DNA of 64,000 nt from Lachnospiraceae bacterium C6A11. GTDB lineage: Bacteria > Bacillota > Clostridia > Lachnospirales > Lachnospiraceae. The stretch covers positions 117,760 through 181,759 of the forward strand of contig JNKY01000018.1 in NCBI GenBank assembly GCA_000702245.1, in the 5' to 3' direction. A program made the position numbers and the translations under genes. Below the pieces are notes generated by a model. The model had not been told where the DNA came from and searched no databases. It was given only the letters and a program-made list of their open reading frames with translations. Shown in pieces: positions 1 to 10,304 of the stretch (positions are counted from its first letter, which is position 1; each line of letters starts with the position of its first letter).

Positions 1-3000
1 GCTCTGTCGATAGCTGTGTATGTGATCTCGTAATCAGCCTCTGTGCTGTATGAAACGTTGCCCTCAAGAGCTCCCGTCTCCTCTGAAGTCTCAGCCGATG
101 CAGAAGGTCTTGTCATCTTAACAATCCTTGTAACATCGTCCTCGTCCTCATTTGTGTCGCTTACTGAAAGGTAAACGCTCGCATCGCCCTGGAGGTACTG
201 CTCAGTAATGCTTGACGAGTTGTTAAGTGTTGCTGAAAGACCCGGTTCAGACTTATCGATGATGAAGCTTACCGACTTCGATGTCGCCTCATTTCCTGAC
301 TTATCCTTAACTATGATCTTCACAACGTGCTCGCCTTCGCTTGAAACCGTTACGCTGCTTGCAACTCTCTCGTCGCCCTTGCTTGCGAAGGTTACCGGAA
401 TAGCCTCGTCGTTATCTGTTACGATGATCTCAGCTACATTGTAGTCAAATACAGCCATATCCATCGAAACGCTCTCGTTATAATACTGTCCGTATGTATA
501 AGCGGTGTTGAAGTGTCCGTTTGTATTTGAATACTCGTTATGGTATTTGTCGATCTTTGCAGGAGCCTTCGTCGTGATCTTGATGTCAGACTGTGGCTTC
601 GTTGTATCGATCGTGAATCCGATCTTAGCAGTTGAAGAGTTGCCTGCTCTGTCGACTACCGTGTAAGTTACTGTGTAATAAGCGTTCTGCTTATAGGTCT
701 CCTGAAGAGCTGTTACATAAGAGCTGTCAGTCTTCTCAGCCGAATGATCAGAAGGTGTTATCACATAACTTCTAAATACATCATCAGCGTCCTGGTTCTT
801 ATCATCTATCTTCAGTCCGACAACTGCATCTGATGCGCAGAATCTGTCGGTTCCGCTGTAGGTCTCACCATCAAGTGTTGTGGTAAGCGCCGGTGCGGTC
901 TTGTCGATAATGAAGCTAAGCTCAGAGCTCTTGCCTGTATTTCCGGACTTATCAACCGACTCAGCCTTGATCACATGCGAGCCTTCCTCGGAAATAGTGA
1001 ACTCTCCTGTGTAGAGACCGTTGCCCTCGTACTTGAAGCTAACTTCAACCTCGTCGTCATTGTCGTAGACTACTGTACCCTTGACATCATAGTCAAATAC
1101 AGAAATCTTAACCTTTACATTATCCTTATAATACTGGCCATATTCATAGCCATCCTTAGCTGTTGTGAAGTAATTCTCAACTGCCGGCTTGTAAGTTCTC
1201 TTATACTTGTCGAACTTAGCAGGCTTTGAGGTTGTGATCTTCAGGTCGATCTCAGGCTTCTGCTTATCAATAACGAAGCTTGCTTTGTCGTTTGATGAGT
1301 TGCCCGCCTTGTCGATTGCTGTGATCGTAACCTTATAAGTACCATTTTCGGTAAACTTTCTGGTTGAGTTATTGAAGAGATCCTCTGGCTTGTCACCCTG
1401 GCTTGTTCCTCCTGCAGGTGTAAAGTTGTAAGTAATCTTCACGTCCGTAAGGTCATTGTTAGTATCACTAAGCTTGTATCCGATAGCTACGTCACCGTCA
1501 ACGCGGAGCATATCTTCAGGATCAGTGTTACCATTAAGCGTAAGGTCAAGGCTCGGATCAGTTGTATCAATTATAAATGATACTCCATTTGTACTTCCGG
1601 TATGACCGATTCTATCTGTAGCAGATGCTGTAATATGGTGTGAACCTTCGCCTGAAATCGTTACTGTGGCAGTATACTCATTTGCCTCTTTTTCCTTAAA
1701 GGTTGCCTCTACTTCCTTACCATTATCATAAACCACAAATGCACTTGTATCAGATACATTAATATCATAATCAAATACATCTATAGTTACTTTAACAGTT
1801 GAACTTCCATAAACCTCAGCATATGTAAGGCTCTTGTCAGATCCATTGTAAGTTGTCTCGAATTCCTTCGGGAACTTGCTCATCTTAGGAGCTGTTCCTT
1901 CTATCTTAGGAATATTAAGCTGTGGAGCAGCTTTATCAATGATAAACCAAGAACTCTTAGTTTCTGTCATTCCTGCCATATCTCTTACAGTGACAGTAAC
2001 CTCATATTTTCCATCACCCTCACCCGTTCTAGGGAATGATGCAGATGTAAAGTTGCTAATATCAACTGTCTGAGCAGTTCCGTTGAAAGGTGTGTATGTG
2101 TAATGAAGCTTTACGTCAGCGGCATCCTTGTAATCGTCAGTATAAGAATATGCAAGGCTTACGATGCCACTCTTTCTAAGACCTGCCGATGCTGTCTCAC
2201 CATCAAATGTTAAGCCTAAAGAAGGTTTCACATTATCATACACGAATGTGACATGCTCTGATGTTGTTGTCTGATTAGCACTATCAGTAATTGTTACATA
2301 TATGTCATTGCTTCCATATTTAGTGATAGCAGGTGTTGTGATAACATAATCATCGCCTGATTTAGTAATCGAAGAACTACTCGTTATGTCTGTTGTGCCA
2401 TTATAAACCTTAATCCCTGACTTATCCTCGTTAAGGTTCAGGTCATATGCCTTGAATGTAACAGTAACACCATTAGCATCTCTGTAATATCCGTCATAAT
2501 TAACCGATGCAACCTCACCAAAATGCGCAAATGCATTTTCTCCGGTATGAGCCGTTGTAGACTTCGGAGCCTTACCTGCAGTTTGGCTGTTAGATACAGC
2601 AGATACATATACTTCCGGATTTGTTTTATCAATTACAAATGTTGTAGTATCTGTGGTTGTCGTTCTGCCGGACTTATCCGTTACTACTGCATAAACTTCA
2701 TAAGTTCCAGGATCCTCGACAGTAGTTGCAGGAGGATTTTCTCCACCACTAACAGTTGTATTTGTAACTGTGCTATCAAGAGCAGTGTATTTGATGTAAA
2801 TCTTCTCATCAGCAACATCTCTATTATTGTCAGTTACAGCAAGACTTATGCTTACCGGGCATTCAGACGTACCATAAAATGCCTTTGGAGCAAGATCCTT
2901 AAGCTTGATACTTACAGCAGGTGGTGTGCTGTCAATTGTAAATGTTACTGTCTTCTCTGCAGCAGTATTACCGGCAAGGTCTGTTGCATTAATCGTAAAC

Positions 3001-6000
3001 ACATGCGTGCCTTCAGCTGTTACCGTTATGGTTTTTGACTGTGACGCAGTTGTATCCCACTCAAGATTATCATCAACCGCCGTTCCATTGAGAGTATGTG
3101 AAACAGTGATCGTTTTGTTATTAACATCATCAGCTGTCAATATAACATCAACACTATTCTGTGTAAGTGGATAATAGTTATAAGTTGCTGAATCTGAACT
3201 GCCTGTATATGTAACTGCGGCTGTTGCAGTTCCCGTTGTTTTTGGAGCATTCTTAAGGCTTTCATAGACATCAATTTCAACCACCGGAGGTGTCTTGTCA
3301 ATAGTAAATGATGTAGTACTGCTTTCAGAATTGCCAGCCATGTCCTTTGCAGTAATTGTGACCGTATATACTCCCTGGTCTTCAAATGTATGGCTTCCTT
3401 CTGTAAATGTAAATGATGCATTCTCCACACTCGAGCCTGTTCCTGCCGGAGTAGGAGTAAATGAGTATACACCAGACACATCGTAATCATCTTTGTTAGG
3501 ATCATTCAATGTGTAAGAAACAGTAACATCACTTCTATAACACGTATTATCTTCTTCCAAAATTTTAGTTCCCGAGAGATTGATTGTTGGAGCCTCAGCT
3601 TCTTTATCAATAATAAACTGAAGATTCTGTGTGGAAATAGTTTCCATTTTATTCCCAGTGTCATCAGTCGCAATTGCAGATATATTATAACTTCCAGCAT
3701 CTGATAATACTACATTCGCTGTATATACATCCGTTCCGTTTTCATGGTCCCAGTTCTCTATTGTCAATTCTGAATCGCCATTATTAACCTTGATCTGAGT
3801 AGCCGGATTAGTGATATTGGAATCTGTCACTGTAATCGTCACTGTTACGTCGGTATTCACATACTTATAATACTTATATTCAATTTTAGCCGCTTCTGAT
3901 AGCCCATTATTATATGTATTCTTATAAGCTGTCTCTAAATAAGCTGTATTATATGTTTTTCCCGCAGGTCCATTTTTAAGGCAGTCATTATTAGTACTAA
4001 ACTCTATTACAGGCTCTGTTCCATCATAAATAATAGTAAACGACAAATATGCACTATTATCCTGAGTCAGATCCTTTGCAGAAACCTGAATGACATAACT
4101 TCCATCAGGAATAGCTGTTTCAGGGTTCAACGAAAGGAGTTCCCTTAAAGTAACGGAATCTAATGTATAACTTTTTCCATCTTTTCCATCGCCAAGAAAT
4201 TCATTTACCAATCTTCCATCTGTACTAGGTGTTATTGAGCCCGTCTTTGGGTTTGCAGAAGTACACTTAACCTGAACTGTACCTAAGTTGATAGTATCGC
4301 TAAATACTGCACTAAGTGAAACATTACTCTTAACCTTAATAGTGCTTCCGTTAGACACCTCTACTTCTTTTTCCCCATCTATGATCTTACAATCTGATAT
4401 TACCGGAGGAGTATTATCTACATGGAAATCACCCGAAATAACTCTTTCATTCCCCAGGTTATCCCTAACTGAAAACGACACTTCTGTTTTCACATCTGTT
4501 ATGCTCGTATCTGTAGTTTCCCACTCCGAAGGTGTCACCTGATAGATATATAATCCATCAGCTATTCTAGAATGCGTCTCATCAAATGTCATTCCTGAAA
4601 CATTTATAGTATCAAGTTTAATGCCTGTAGCGTAATCATTCGGAGTATCCTGAACGCCACTTATAACAACAAATACATTTTTATACCAATTGCCTGAGGT
4701 AGTTGACGTCCACGTATCGCCATTGTCATAGCTCCAGTCATCACCATTGTTTGTGATTCCTATAAGTGTATCCGGTAAAGGTTTTGACAGATCAACATAA
4801 TAGAGTGTTGAAGAATCCCATTCATCCGGAGTATATCCATTGACATTTGTTGCCCGAATCTTAATGCTATAAGTGCCATCAACCAAAGAACCTATCGGTT
4901 CTGATTCCAGTACATAAACATACTTCTGACCATTAGATTCCGAAGGACTTTCTTTGCTGACAACATATAAATCAGCAGCGCTTTCCGTTGCATTATTATA
5001 GAAGTTAGCAGAAATAGCTCCTGCCAGATCCTTCACTTTTGTGTCAGGATCACCTGAAGGATCCGTAACGACGATAGGAAACTCTGATGTGATAGTGATA
5101 CGATATGCTATTTGAGTTGTAGAAATTACAGCATAATCTTTATCATCTAATTTAGTAGTTGTAAATATCGGCGCTATATCAACACCGTATTTTTCTTTAG
5201 CAAATGTCACGCTTCCTTCATATACCTTGTCGTTAGCGTTTCCAGCATTATCTTCAGCAACTATTGTGTAATTAAAATTGCCTCCAGTTGAAGCTAATGA
5301 TGTAAATTTGTTATTCGCTATTGTCGCAATATACGGAGCATCTTCAGTCTCATCCTTGGTTGCTGTTACCACATCACTCTCGCCAAATTTAACCTTTACT
5401 GTATCATCCTTTACTCCTGTACCCAGTTTTTCATCGCTACCATCATAAATATCTTTCAAATAAAAACTGATTTTAATATCTTTCTGGGTAGTGTACTTAC
5501 TCGGCTCAGCATCATTTGTACCATCATTCTGTGTTACAATTACGCCCCGTCTCGAAGTATCAAGAACCGGAGCTGTTGAGTCATAAAATACATAGTACTT
5601 ATTGTTAACTTCCGTAACAGAGTTTTCACCCTGACCTGTCCCCGCGGTAAGGACGATTTCCTTCAAACCTTCCTCACCAAAAGTACATGTTTTAATAGCA
5701 TCAAAATCTTTATATGTAGTATGATCCTCTTTATCTGTCAGAGTAAAGTTTTCCCCGTCCAATTTTACCCAGGCATCAATATCGTTGCCTTGAGTAAGAA
5801 CAGCACTGAAGTTTACTGAATCTTCTTTTGTAAAAAGAGGATTACTTGAATTCTCAAATGTTGATGCATCTGTATTGTTTATCTTAACATCGGTCAAGCC
5901 GAATCGTGTGTCTGAATAATTAACACATATTTTATAATTATGTGTCACCTCACTATTATCGCCTGTAATTACGAGCTTATAGTAAGTTGAAATCGCATTA

Positions 6001-7238
6001 TTACTAGCATTTCCAGGTATTTCAACAGTACCAGTAAAAGTACTATTAGACTCTGTTATGTTAACCGCACAAATTTCTTCATCAGACGAATTATATAACT
6101 TAACAGCCCCTATTTCATCAGTTGTAATCTTCAAGTTTATATTGCTGTTTGGATCAATGTTTGAAATAATAGCATCATCTCTCGTCGGATTAAACTCAAT
6201 AGTGGACATCTCCCTCTCACTAATCAAAGGTAATGTTGTTTCAGCTGTTCCGACCGTATACTCAACCTTCGATTTCAGCTTATAATTTATTATTACAGTT
6301 TGTTCATTGTGAGCCGCATCTGTGAACCATACTTTACTACCTGTTGTGCCATCATCAATATTTGTAACATATCTATGGTAAAGATAATATGTTCCGTCCG
6401 ATGGATATATGGTCGTTCTGTTGGCAGAATCATTAATATTAGCCGCATTATATGATTTAGCAGCATTACGACTGCTCACTGTGGTTTCGTCTGTTCCATC
6501 GAGGTCAGTTGCGCTTATTACAAATTGATTCTCGCCATAATAATAGTCTGTCTCTGAGCTAGGCCATGTGTCGGTGATCGTATCACCACTTACAGTAAAT
6601 TTTGTATCTGCAGAAACATTATAATTCAGCGTTATGACGTTCTTTGTGTATGACGTTGGATTTGTATCATTATCCGGAGTAAAGCCCACTATAAATTGTG
6701 ATGTTTTAAAATTATTTATAATGCTTGTTTTTTCGTCAGATGTTAATTCTACATTGTCCTCACAAGTATACGTCCTTGTTACAACAAGCGTTGCTTGTTT
6801 ATTATCATTACTCAAATGAGTCAAAGTAGTTTCACCGTTTTTCCAACTAAATGTATCGGTGATTACGAAATCAATATATTTAGCGTTTACTTCTGATTGT
6901 TCAACACTAAATTTTTTATTATCAAAATACACATGATGAGTATTGTTAGAAATCGCAGGCAGAACGAACTGTATTTTATTATTCTGTACATAGATATTAC
7001 GTTCAGGCATAGTTTCTAACATTAAATATGTCTGATAATCATTCTGTATACCAGTACCAAATGTAGTACCGAGATAACTGTCGTCAGTATATGGTGTGGT
7101 TACTTCTGTACTTCCTTCCCCGGCCTTAACAACTTTCTTGCTGTCGTTCACCTTCACAACAGTAAATACCATCGCAACTGCCATGATGAAGGCGATTATT
7201 CTGTTGCGTATTTGTCTTTTTCTTCTGTTTTTACTCAT
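1..7238 (-). CDS. Giant Ig-like repeat surface protein, N-terminal part (runs off left edge)
   Basis: An open frame of 2,412 codons starts at ATG 7238 behind GGAGG and continues past base 1, so the C-terminus and any wall anchor are not visible. Sampled codons near 900, 3,366 and 7,236 are all in the same frame. Residues 1-30 are basic and then hydrophobic (RKRQIRNRIIAFIMAVAMVF), giving an export signal or membrane anchor. After an N-terminal region of about 550 residues, the rest is built of about 15 modules of 100-135 residues. Each is marked by an F-x-I-D-K/S/T-T-x-P linker, for example near 250, 600, 915, 1265, 1570, 1930, 2630, 2930, 3300, 4010 and 4410. That is the hallmark of bacterial Ig-like repeats in surface proteins and adhesins. 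It starts 21 bp after the T-x-x-L repeat protein, so it is probably the last gene of the kinase operon. Its ligand is unknown. Confidence 0.85.
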   Translation of the reverse strand, partial: MSKNRRKRQIRNRIIAFIMAVAMVFTVVKVNDSKKVVKAGEGSTEVTTPYTDDSYLGTTFGTGIQNDYQTYLMLETMPERNIYVQNNKIQFVLPAISNNTHHVYFDNKKFSVEQSEVNAKYIDFVITDTFSWKNGETTLTHLSNDNKQATLVVTRTYTCEDNVELTSDEKTSIINNFKTSQFIVGFTPDNDTNPTSYTKNVITLNYNVSADTKFTVSGDTITDTWPSSETDYYYGENQFVISATDLDGTDETTVSSRNAAKSYNAANINDSANRTTIYPSDGTYYLYHRYVTNIDDGTTGSKVWFTDAAHNEQTVIINYKLKSKVEYTVGTAETTLPLISEREMSTIEFNPTRDDAIISNIDPNSNINLKITTDEIGAVKLYNSSDEEICAVNITESNSTFTGTVEIPGNASNNAISTYYKLVITGDNSEVTHNYKICVNYSDTRFGLTDVKINNTDASTFENSSNPLFTKEDSVNFSAVLTQGNDIDAWVKLDGENFTLTDKEDHTTYKDFDAIKTCTFGEEGLKEIVLTAGTGQGENSVTEVNNKYYVFYDSTAPVLDTSRRGVIVTQNDGTNDAEPSKYTTQKDIKISFYLKDIYDGSDEKLGTGVKDDTVKVKFGESDVVTATKDETEDAPYIATIANNKFTSLASTGGNFNYTIVAEDNAGNANDKVYEGSVTFAKEKYGVDIAPIFTTTKLDDKDYAVISTTQIAYRITITSEFPIVVTDPSGDPDTKVKDLAGAISANFYNNATESAADLYVVSKESPSESNGQKYVYVLESEPIGSLVDGTYSIKIRATNVNGYTPDEWDSSTLYYVDLSKPLPDTLIGITNNGDDWSYDNGDTWTSTTSGNWYKNVFVVISGVQDTPNDYATGIKLDTINVSGMTFDETHSRIADGLYIYQVTPSEWETTDTSITDVKTEVSFSVRDNLGNERVISGDFHVDNTPPVISDCKIIDGEKEVEVSNGSTIKVKSNVSLSAVFSDTINLGTVQVKCTSANPKTGSITPSTDGRLVNEFLGDGKDGKSYTLDSVTLRELLSLNPETAIPDGSYVIQVSAKDLTQDNSAYLSFTIIYDGTEPVIEFSTNNDCLKNGPAGKTYNTAYLETAYKNTYNNGLSEAAKIEYKYYKYVNTDVTVTITVTDSNITNPATQIKVNNGDSELTIENWDHENGTDVYTANVVLSDAGSYNISAIATDDTGNKMETISTQNLQFIIDKEAEAPTINLSGTKILEEDNTCYRSDVTVSYTLNDPNKDDYDVSGVYSFTPTPAGTGSSVENASFTFTEGSHTFEDQGVYTVTITAKDMAGNSESSTTSFTIDKTPPVVEIDVYESLKNAPKTTGTATAAVTYTGSSDSATYNYYPLTQNSVDVILTADDVNNKTITVSHTLNGTAVDDNLEWDTTASQSKTITVTAEGTHVFTINATDLAGNTAAEKTVTFTIDSTPPAVSIKLKDLAPKAFYGTSECPVSISLAVTDNNRDVADEKIYIKYTALDSTVTNTTVSGGENPPATTVEDPGTYEVYAVVTDKSGRTTTTDTTTFVIDKTNPEVYVSAVSNSQTAGKAPKSTTAHTGENAFAHFGEVASVNYDGYYRDANGVTVTFKAYDLNLNEDKSGIKVYNGTTDITSSSSITKSGDDYVITTPAITKYGSNDIYVTITDSANQTTTSEHVTFVYDNVKPSLGLTFDGETASAGLRKSGIVSLAYSYTDDYKDAADVKLHYTYTPFNGTAQTVDISNFTSASFPRTGEGDGKYEVTVTVRDMAGMTETKSSWFIIDKAAPQLNIPKIEGTAPKMSKFPKEFETTYNGSDKSLTYAEVYGSSTVKVTIDVFDYDINVSDTSAFVVYDNGKEVEATFKEKEANEYTATVTISGEGSHHITASATDRIGHTGSTNGVSFIIDTTDPSLDLTLNGNTDPEDMLRVDGDVAIGYKLSDTNNDLTDVKITYNFTPAGGTSQGDKPEDLFNNSTRKFTENGTYKVTITAIDKAGNSSNDKASFVIDKQKPEIDLKITTSKPAKFDKYKRTYKPAVENYFTTAKDGYEYGQYYKDNVKVKISVFDYDVKGTVVYDNDDEVEVSFKYEGNGLYTGEFTISEEGSHVIKAESVDKSGNTGKSSELSFIIDKTAPALTTTLDGETYSGTDRFCASDAVVGLKIDDKNQDADDVFRSYVITPSDHSAEKTDSSYVTALQETYKQNAYYTVTYTVVDRAGNSSTAKIGFTIDTTKPQSDIKITTKAPAKIDKYHNEYSNTNGHFNTAYTYGQYYNESVSMDMAVFDYNVAEIIVTDNDEAIPVTFASKGDERVASSVTVSSEGEHVVKIIVKDKSGNEATSKSVSFIIDKSEPGLSATLNNSSSITEQYLQGDASVYLSVSDTNEDEDDVTRIVKMTRPSASAETSEETGALEGNVSYSTEADYEITYTAIDR

Positions 7239-7259
7239 ACTGAATTCTACCTCCATTCC

Positions 7260-8132
7260 TTAATCATCCAGCGACTCGCTGGTATTTACGACTGTAGCCG
7301 AGTAAATGATGTTGATCTGCTCCATGTAATCGGTGTCGTCGTCTTCGTCCTCGGTGGTCATCTCGTCTGTGCTGCCGATTCCGGTGCCCATATCGTTGAC
7401 GATGTCAGTTCTGTCGTTGCTTGTAAGAACTGATGTGATGTCCTCGCCGAAGTTTCCTGTTACCTTGTGGCTGATATCATCAACCTCGATGCCCTTGCCT
7501 GACAGAACGTCTGTGACATCCTCGTCAAGGTCGTCATCGTAGAGGTCAAGAGCCTCGCCCTCTGAACCGAGGATTGCTGTTTCTTCCTCGTTGATACGTG
7601 GGTCGTCGCTTCTGAGATCGCCTGTATTTCCTCTGAGGAGAGCTGTTGCTTCCTCGTCGACCTCTTCGCCGTCGATTGAGTTCTCGCGAAGGATCTCTGT
7701 CGACTCATCATCAACATCATCATATGCTGACTTAGACTTCGCTGCTGCCTCGCCGTTCTTGCCGTAGCCGAGAACCTCTGTTGATGTATCGTCGCTTATG
7801 TTGCCGAAGCCCACATCCGGTCTAGGTGTGTATTTCGACTTGGTCTCTTTCTTCTCTTCCTTCTTCTGTTCCTCGAGCTTGCCGGAATCAGCTGACTTCA
7901 TCTCAGCCTCACGAACTGTGATCTTGCTTGTAGAATCGTGAATAGCCTTCTTCTTGGAAACTGATTCGTAACCGCTCTTTCTGATCTCTTCGATCCTCTT
8001 CCTCTGTGTACTTCCGGAAAGATTACCAAATACAGCCGGAATCTTCAGTACGAAGAAAAGTACTATAGTAAGTATAAGGAAAATGATCGCGCATATTATG
8101 CCGCCGTAAAAAAGTATTTTATAAAATCCCAT
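7260..8132 (-). CDS. Single-pass membrane protein with six T-x-x-L repeats, putative FHA ligand scaffold
   Basis: A 290-residue protein I do not recognise as a named family. Residues 5-30 form one membrane helix. The rest is acidic, low in complexity and probably disordered. Six spaced motifs share Thr followed by Leu at +3, mostly after acidic residues: STEVL (Thr118), STEIL (Thr145), ATALL (Thr163), ETAIL (Thr185), VTDVL (Thr207) and ITSVL (Thr233), spaced 18-27 residues apart. FHA domains read phosphothreonine largely through the +3 residue, and aliphatic +3 residues are a known class. The gene lies 6 bp after a Ser/Thr kinase gene and near two FHA genes, so I infer a multiply phosphorylated docking platform. 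If the tail is cytoplasmic, the kinase domain can reach it; the topology is not proven by sequence. Confidence 0.8.
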   Translation of the reverse strand: MGFYKILFYGGIICAIIFLILTIVLFFVLKIPAVFGNLSGSTQRKRIEEIRKSGYESVSKKKAIHDSTSKITVREAEMKSADSGKLEEQKKEEKKETKSKYTPRPDVGFGNISDDTSTEVLGYGKNGEAAAKSKSAYDDVDDESTEILRENSIDGEEVDEEATALLRGNTGDLRSDDPRINEEETAILGSEGEALDLYDDDLDEDVTDVLSGKGIEVDDISHKVTGNFGEDITSVLTSNDRTDIVNDMGTGIGSTDEMTTEDEDDDTDYMEQINIIYSATVVNTSESLDD

Positions 8133-8138
8133 GCGTCA

Positions 8139-10286
8139 TCACTCTCCCTTCTTGTCGTATTTTCCATCACGGAGGTCACCGACCTTCACCTTGAGGGATG
8201 TCCACGAGCTGTTGCTGTCGATGTTAGGAACTCGGTTCTTCGCCTCGTCGAAGAGGTTGTAGATCTCGTTCTTCTGAGTCTGTGTATACTTCATCGGATC
8301 GCCGTAATACTCAAAGAGCGCAGTAAGATGAGCCGCATAAACCTTAGCTATAGCGGTTGAATCAACTGAAAGATTCTGCTCACCCAGTTTGAAATATGTG
8401 AATGCGTTCTCGTAATCGTTCATCGCGATGTACATGTCGGAGATACTTCTGACCTTCGACTCGTATGCAGACTGTGCCGCCTTGATGTTGCTGTTGCTGC
8501 TTGAAGATGAGAGGTCGATAACATTTCCGTCCTCGTCAGTCTTCGATGCGATAAGCTCGAGCATAGATCTGCTACGCTCGATCGCCAGATTGTAGTAACC
8601 GCTCGAACCGTCGTGACCGGTGCCGTTGACAACCTCGATCTCGTAGGTTCTTGCTGCGATATTCTGGTAGATCGTCGCTGCATAGTTTGTAATGTCATAC
8701 TCGTACTCAGCTGCGTTCTCGGACTCGTTGAGATCTTCCTCGGCCTGCTCTACAGCGGCACGGATAAGCTCAAGGTAATCCTTGTCGACGTCGCCTATGA
8801 TTCTCGTATAACACTTCAGGATAAGGGTGTAATTCGTGAACTTCTGCTCGTTCGAATTCGAAAGTCCCTTATTATAATTGTAGAAATCGGTTACGTTCAC
8901 GTAAACCGCATTTGTGTCCATGATACCGTTTGTAAGCGCTGATGCAACGGTTCCGAGGTATTTTGCGGACTTGCTGTAGGTGTCGAAGTCCTTGCTGTAA
9001 TGATCGTCGTCCTTGTCGTCGATCATCTGGAAATACTGTGCTGCAACTGCGTATTCCTCTTTTACGAAATACCTGTAAGCTACCTGGTAGATAACATCCG
9101 CATTTACATTGTATGAAGGATCCTTGATCTTAGCCTCGATGGCCTTGAGTCCCGAATCCAGATCCAGTGCCGGCTCACCATCGCCGGTGTACTGGCTGTC
9201 AACCTTAACGTACATGTCGAGCATTCTGAGGTAAGCATCAGAGCTGTCCACATTGAGGTTGATCGCGTCTTTATAATAGTTGGAAGCTTCCTTATAATCA
9301 CCTGATTCGTAAGCTTCGTTACCGCTGTTAACAAGTTCGGTATAGTTCTCCATACGGAGTCTGTTGATACCCTTGTAACCAACGATTGCGGCAACGCCTC
9401 CGACAACCGTAAGGACTGCCGAAGTGATAAAGAGGGCCATTTTCTTCTTATTTTTCTTTCTGAAGGTATCGTCCAGCTCTGTATAATGGTCGAGGGCATA
9501 CAGAAGCTCCGAACAAGACTGGTATCTGTCGTTCGGGTCCGGCTGGGTACACTTCAGGATGATCTTCTCAAGACCTGTTGAAAGTGCAGGATTCCACTGT
9601 CTGATTGGCTTCATCTCATACGGAGGCTCGCAAGGGTTCTTGCCGGTAACCATGTGGTACATGGTCGCGCCAAGGTTGTAAATATCCGTTCTGGCATCTG
9701 TCTTGTAGATACCACGGCCCTGTGCATCACCAAACTGCTCCGGAGCGGCATAGCCTCTCGTACCGAGTGCAGTCGTATCCGCATTGTTCTCGATTGTATA
9801 TTCCTTCGCAGTACCGAAGTCGATGAGCTTAACGCCGCCCTCAGGCTTCAGCATAACGTTTGAAGGCTTCATATCTCTGTAGATGATAGGCGGGTTCATA
9901 GAATGCAGGTAGTCAAGAGCTGATGCAAGCTGTCTGCCCCACTCAATAACCTTTTCCTGCGGCTGTGCGCCTTCGTCCTTAAGTATTTCAGCTATGTTGG
10001 TACCTTCTATGAAGTCCATTACAACGTAGATGATACCACGGCTGTTGATGATGTCGACGATACGTGGAAGAACAGGGTGATCCACGTCCTTCAGTATGTT
10101 AGCCTCTCGCTCAAGACCTTTCAGAAGAGTCTCTCGGCTCTTGCTGCCGTCGTTCTTCATCTCCTTAACAGCCCACTGCTTGTTAAGACGATTATCACGA
10201 GCAAGGTAAACTATGGACATACCGCCTCGACCAATCTCTTTCAGTATTTCATATTTACCGTCTAAAACAGTTCCCTCTTTTGTCAT
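8139..10286 (-). CDS. Transmembrane Ser/Thr protein kinase with TPR-like extracellular region
   Basis: 715 residues. The kinase domain (about 12-270) has the Gly loop GRGGMS (19-24), the ATP-binding Lys41 in AVK, the catalytic loop YRDMKPSN with Asp138 and Asn143, DFG at 156-158, and an activation segment with Thr171, Thr172 and Thr176 before GYAAPEQ. It is therefore a complete Hanks-type kinase, with Tyr replacing the usual His in HRD. A basic stretch precedes one membrane helix (283-304). The outer part (about 312-715) has TPR-like helical pairs, such as the segment around AYESGDYKEASNYYKDA, and no PASTA repeats, unlike PrkC/PknB. The gene sits between the PP2C gene (18 bp upstream) and the T-x-x-L protein gene (6 bp downstream). 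It probably phosphorylates Thr residues of its neighbours; the external signal is unknown. Confidence 0.93.
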   Translation of the reverse strand: MTKEGTVLDGKYEILKEIGRGGMSIVYLARDNRLNKQWAVKEMKNDGSKSRETLLKGLEREANILKDVDHPVLPRIVDIINSRGIIYVVMDFIEGTNIAEILKDEGAQPQEKVIEWGRQLASALDYLHSMNPPIIYRDMKPSNVMLKPEGGVKLIDFGTAKEYTIENNADTTALGTRGYAAPEQFGDAQGRGIYKTDARTDIYNLGATMYHMVTGKNPCEPPYEMKPIRQWNPALSTGLEKIILKCTQPDPNDRYQSCSELLYALDHYTELDDTFRKKNKKKMALFITSAVLTVVGGVAAIVGYKGINRLRMENYTELVNSGNEAYESGDYKEASNYYKDAINLNVDSSDAYLRMLDMYVKVDSQYTGDGEPALDLDSGLKAIEAKIKDPSYNVNADVIYQVAYRYFVKEEYAVAAQYFQMIDDKDDDHYSKDFDTYSKSAKYLGTVASALTNGIMDTNAVYVNVTDFYNYNKGLSNSNEQKFTNYTLILKCYTRIIGDVDKDYLELIRAAVEQAEEDLNESENAAEYEYDITNYAATIYQNIAARTYEIEVVNGTGHDGSSGYYNLAIERSRSMLELIASKTDEDGNVIDLSSSSSNSNIKAAQSAYESKVRSISDMYIAMNDYENAFTYFKLGEQNLSVDSTAIAKVYAAHLTALFEYYGDPMKYTQTQKNEIYNLFDEAKNRVPNIDSNSSWTSLKVKVGDLRDGKYDKKGE

Positions 10287-10304
10287 TTTGTAATCCTCTA
10301 TACC

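Noticed and set aside
2523..3038. 171-codon plus frame inside the giant Ig gene
   Set aside because: Antisense shadow of a continuous minus-strand frame; Cys/Arg-rich and no start site.
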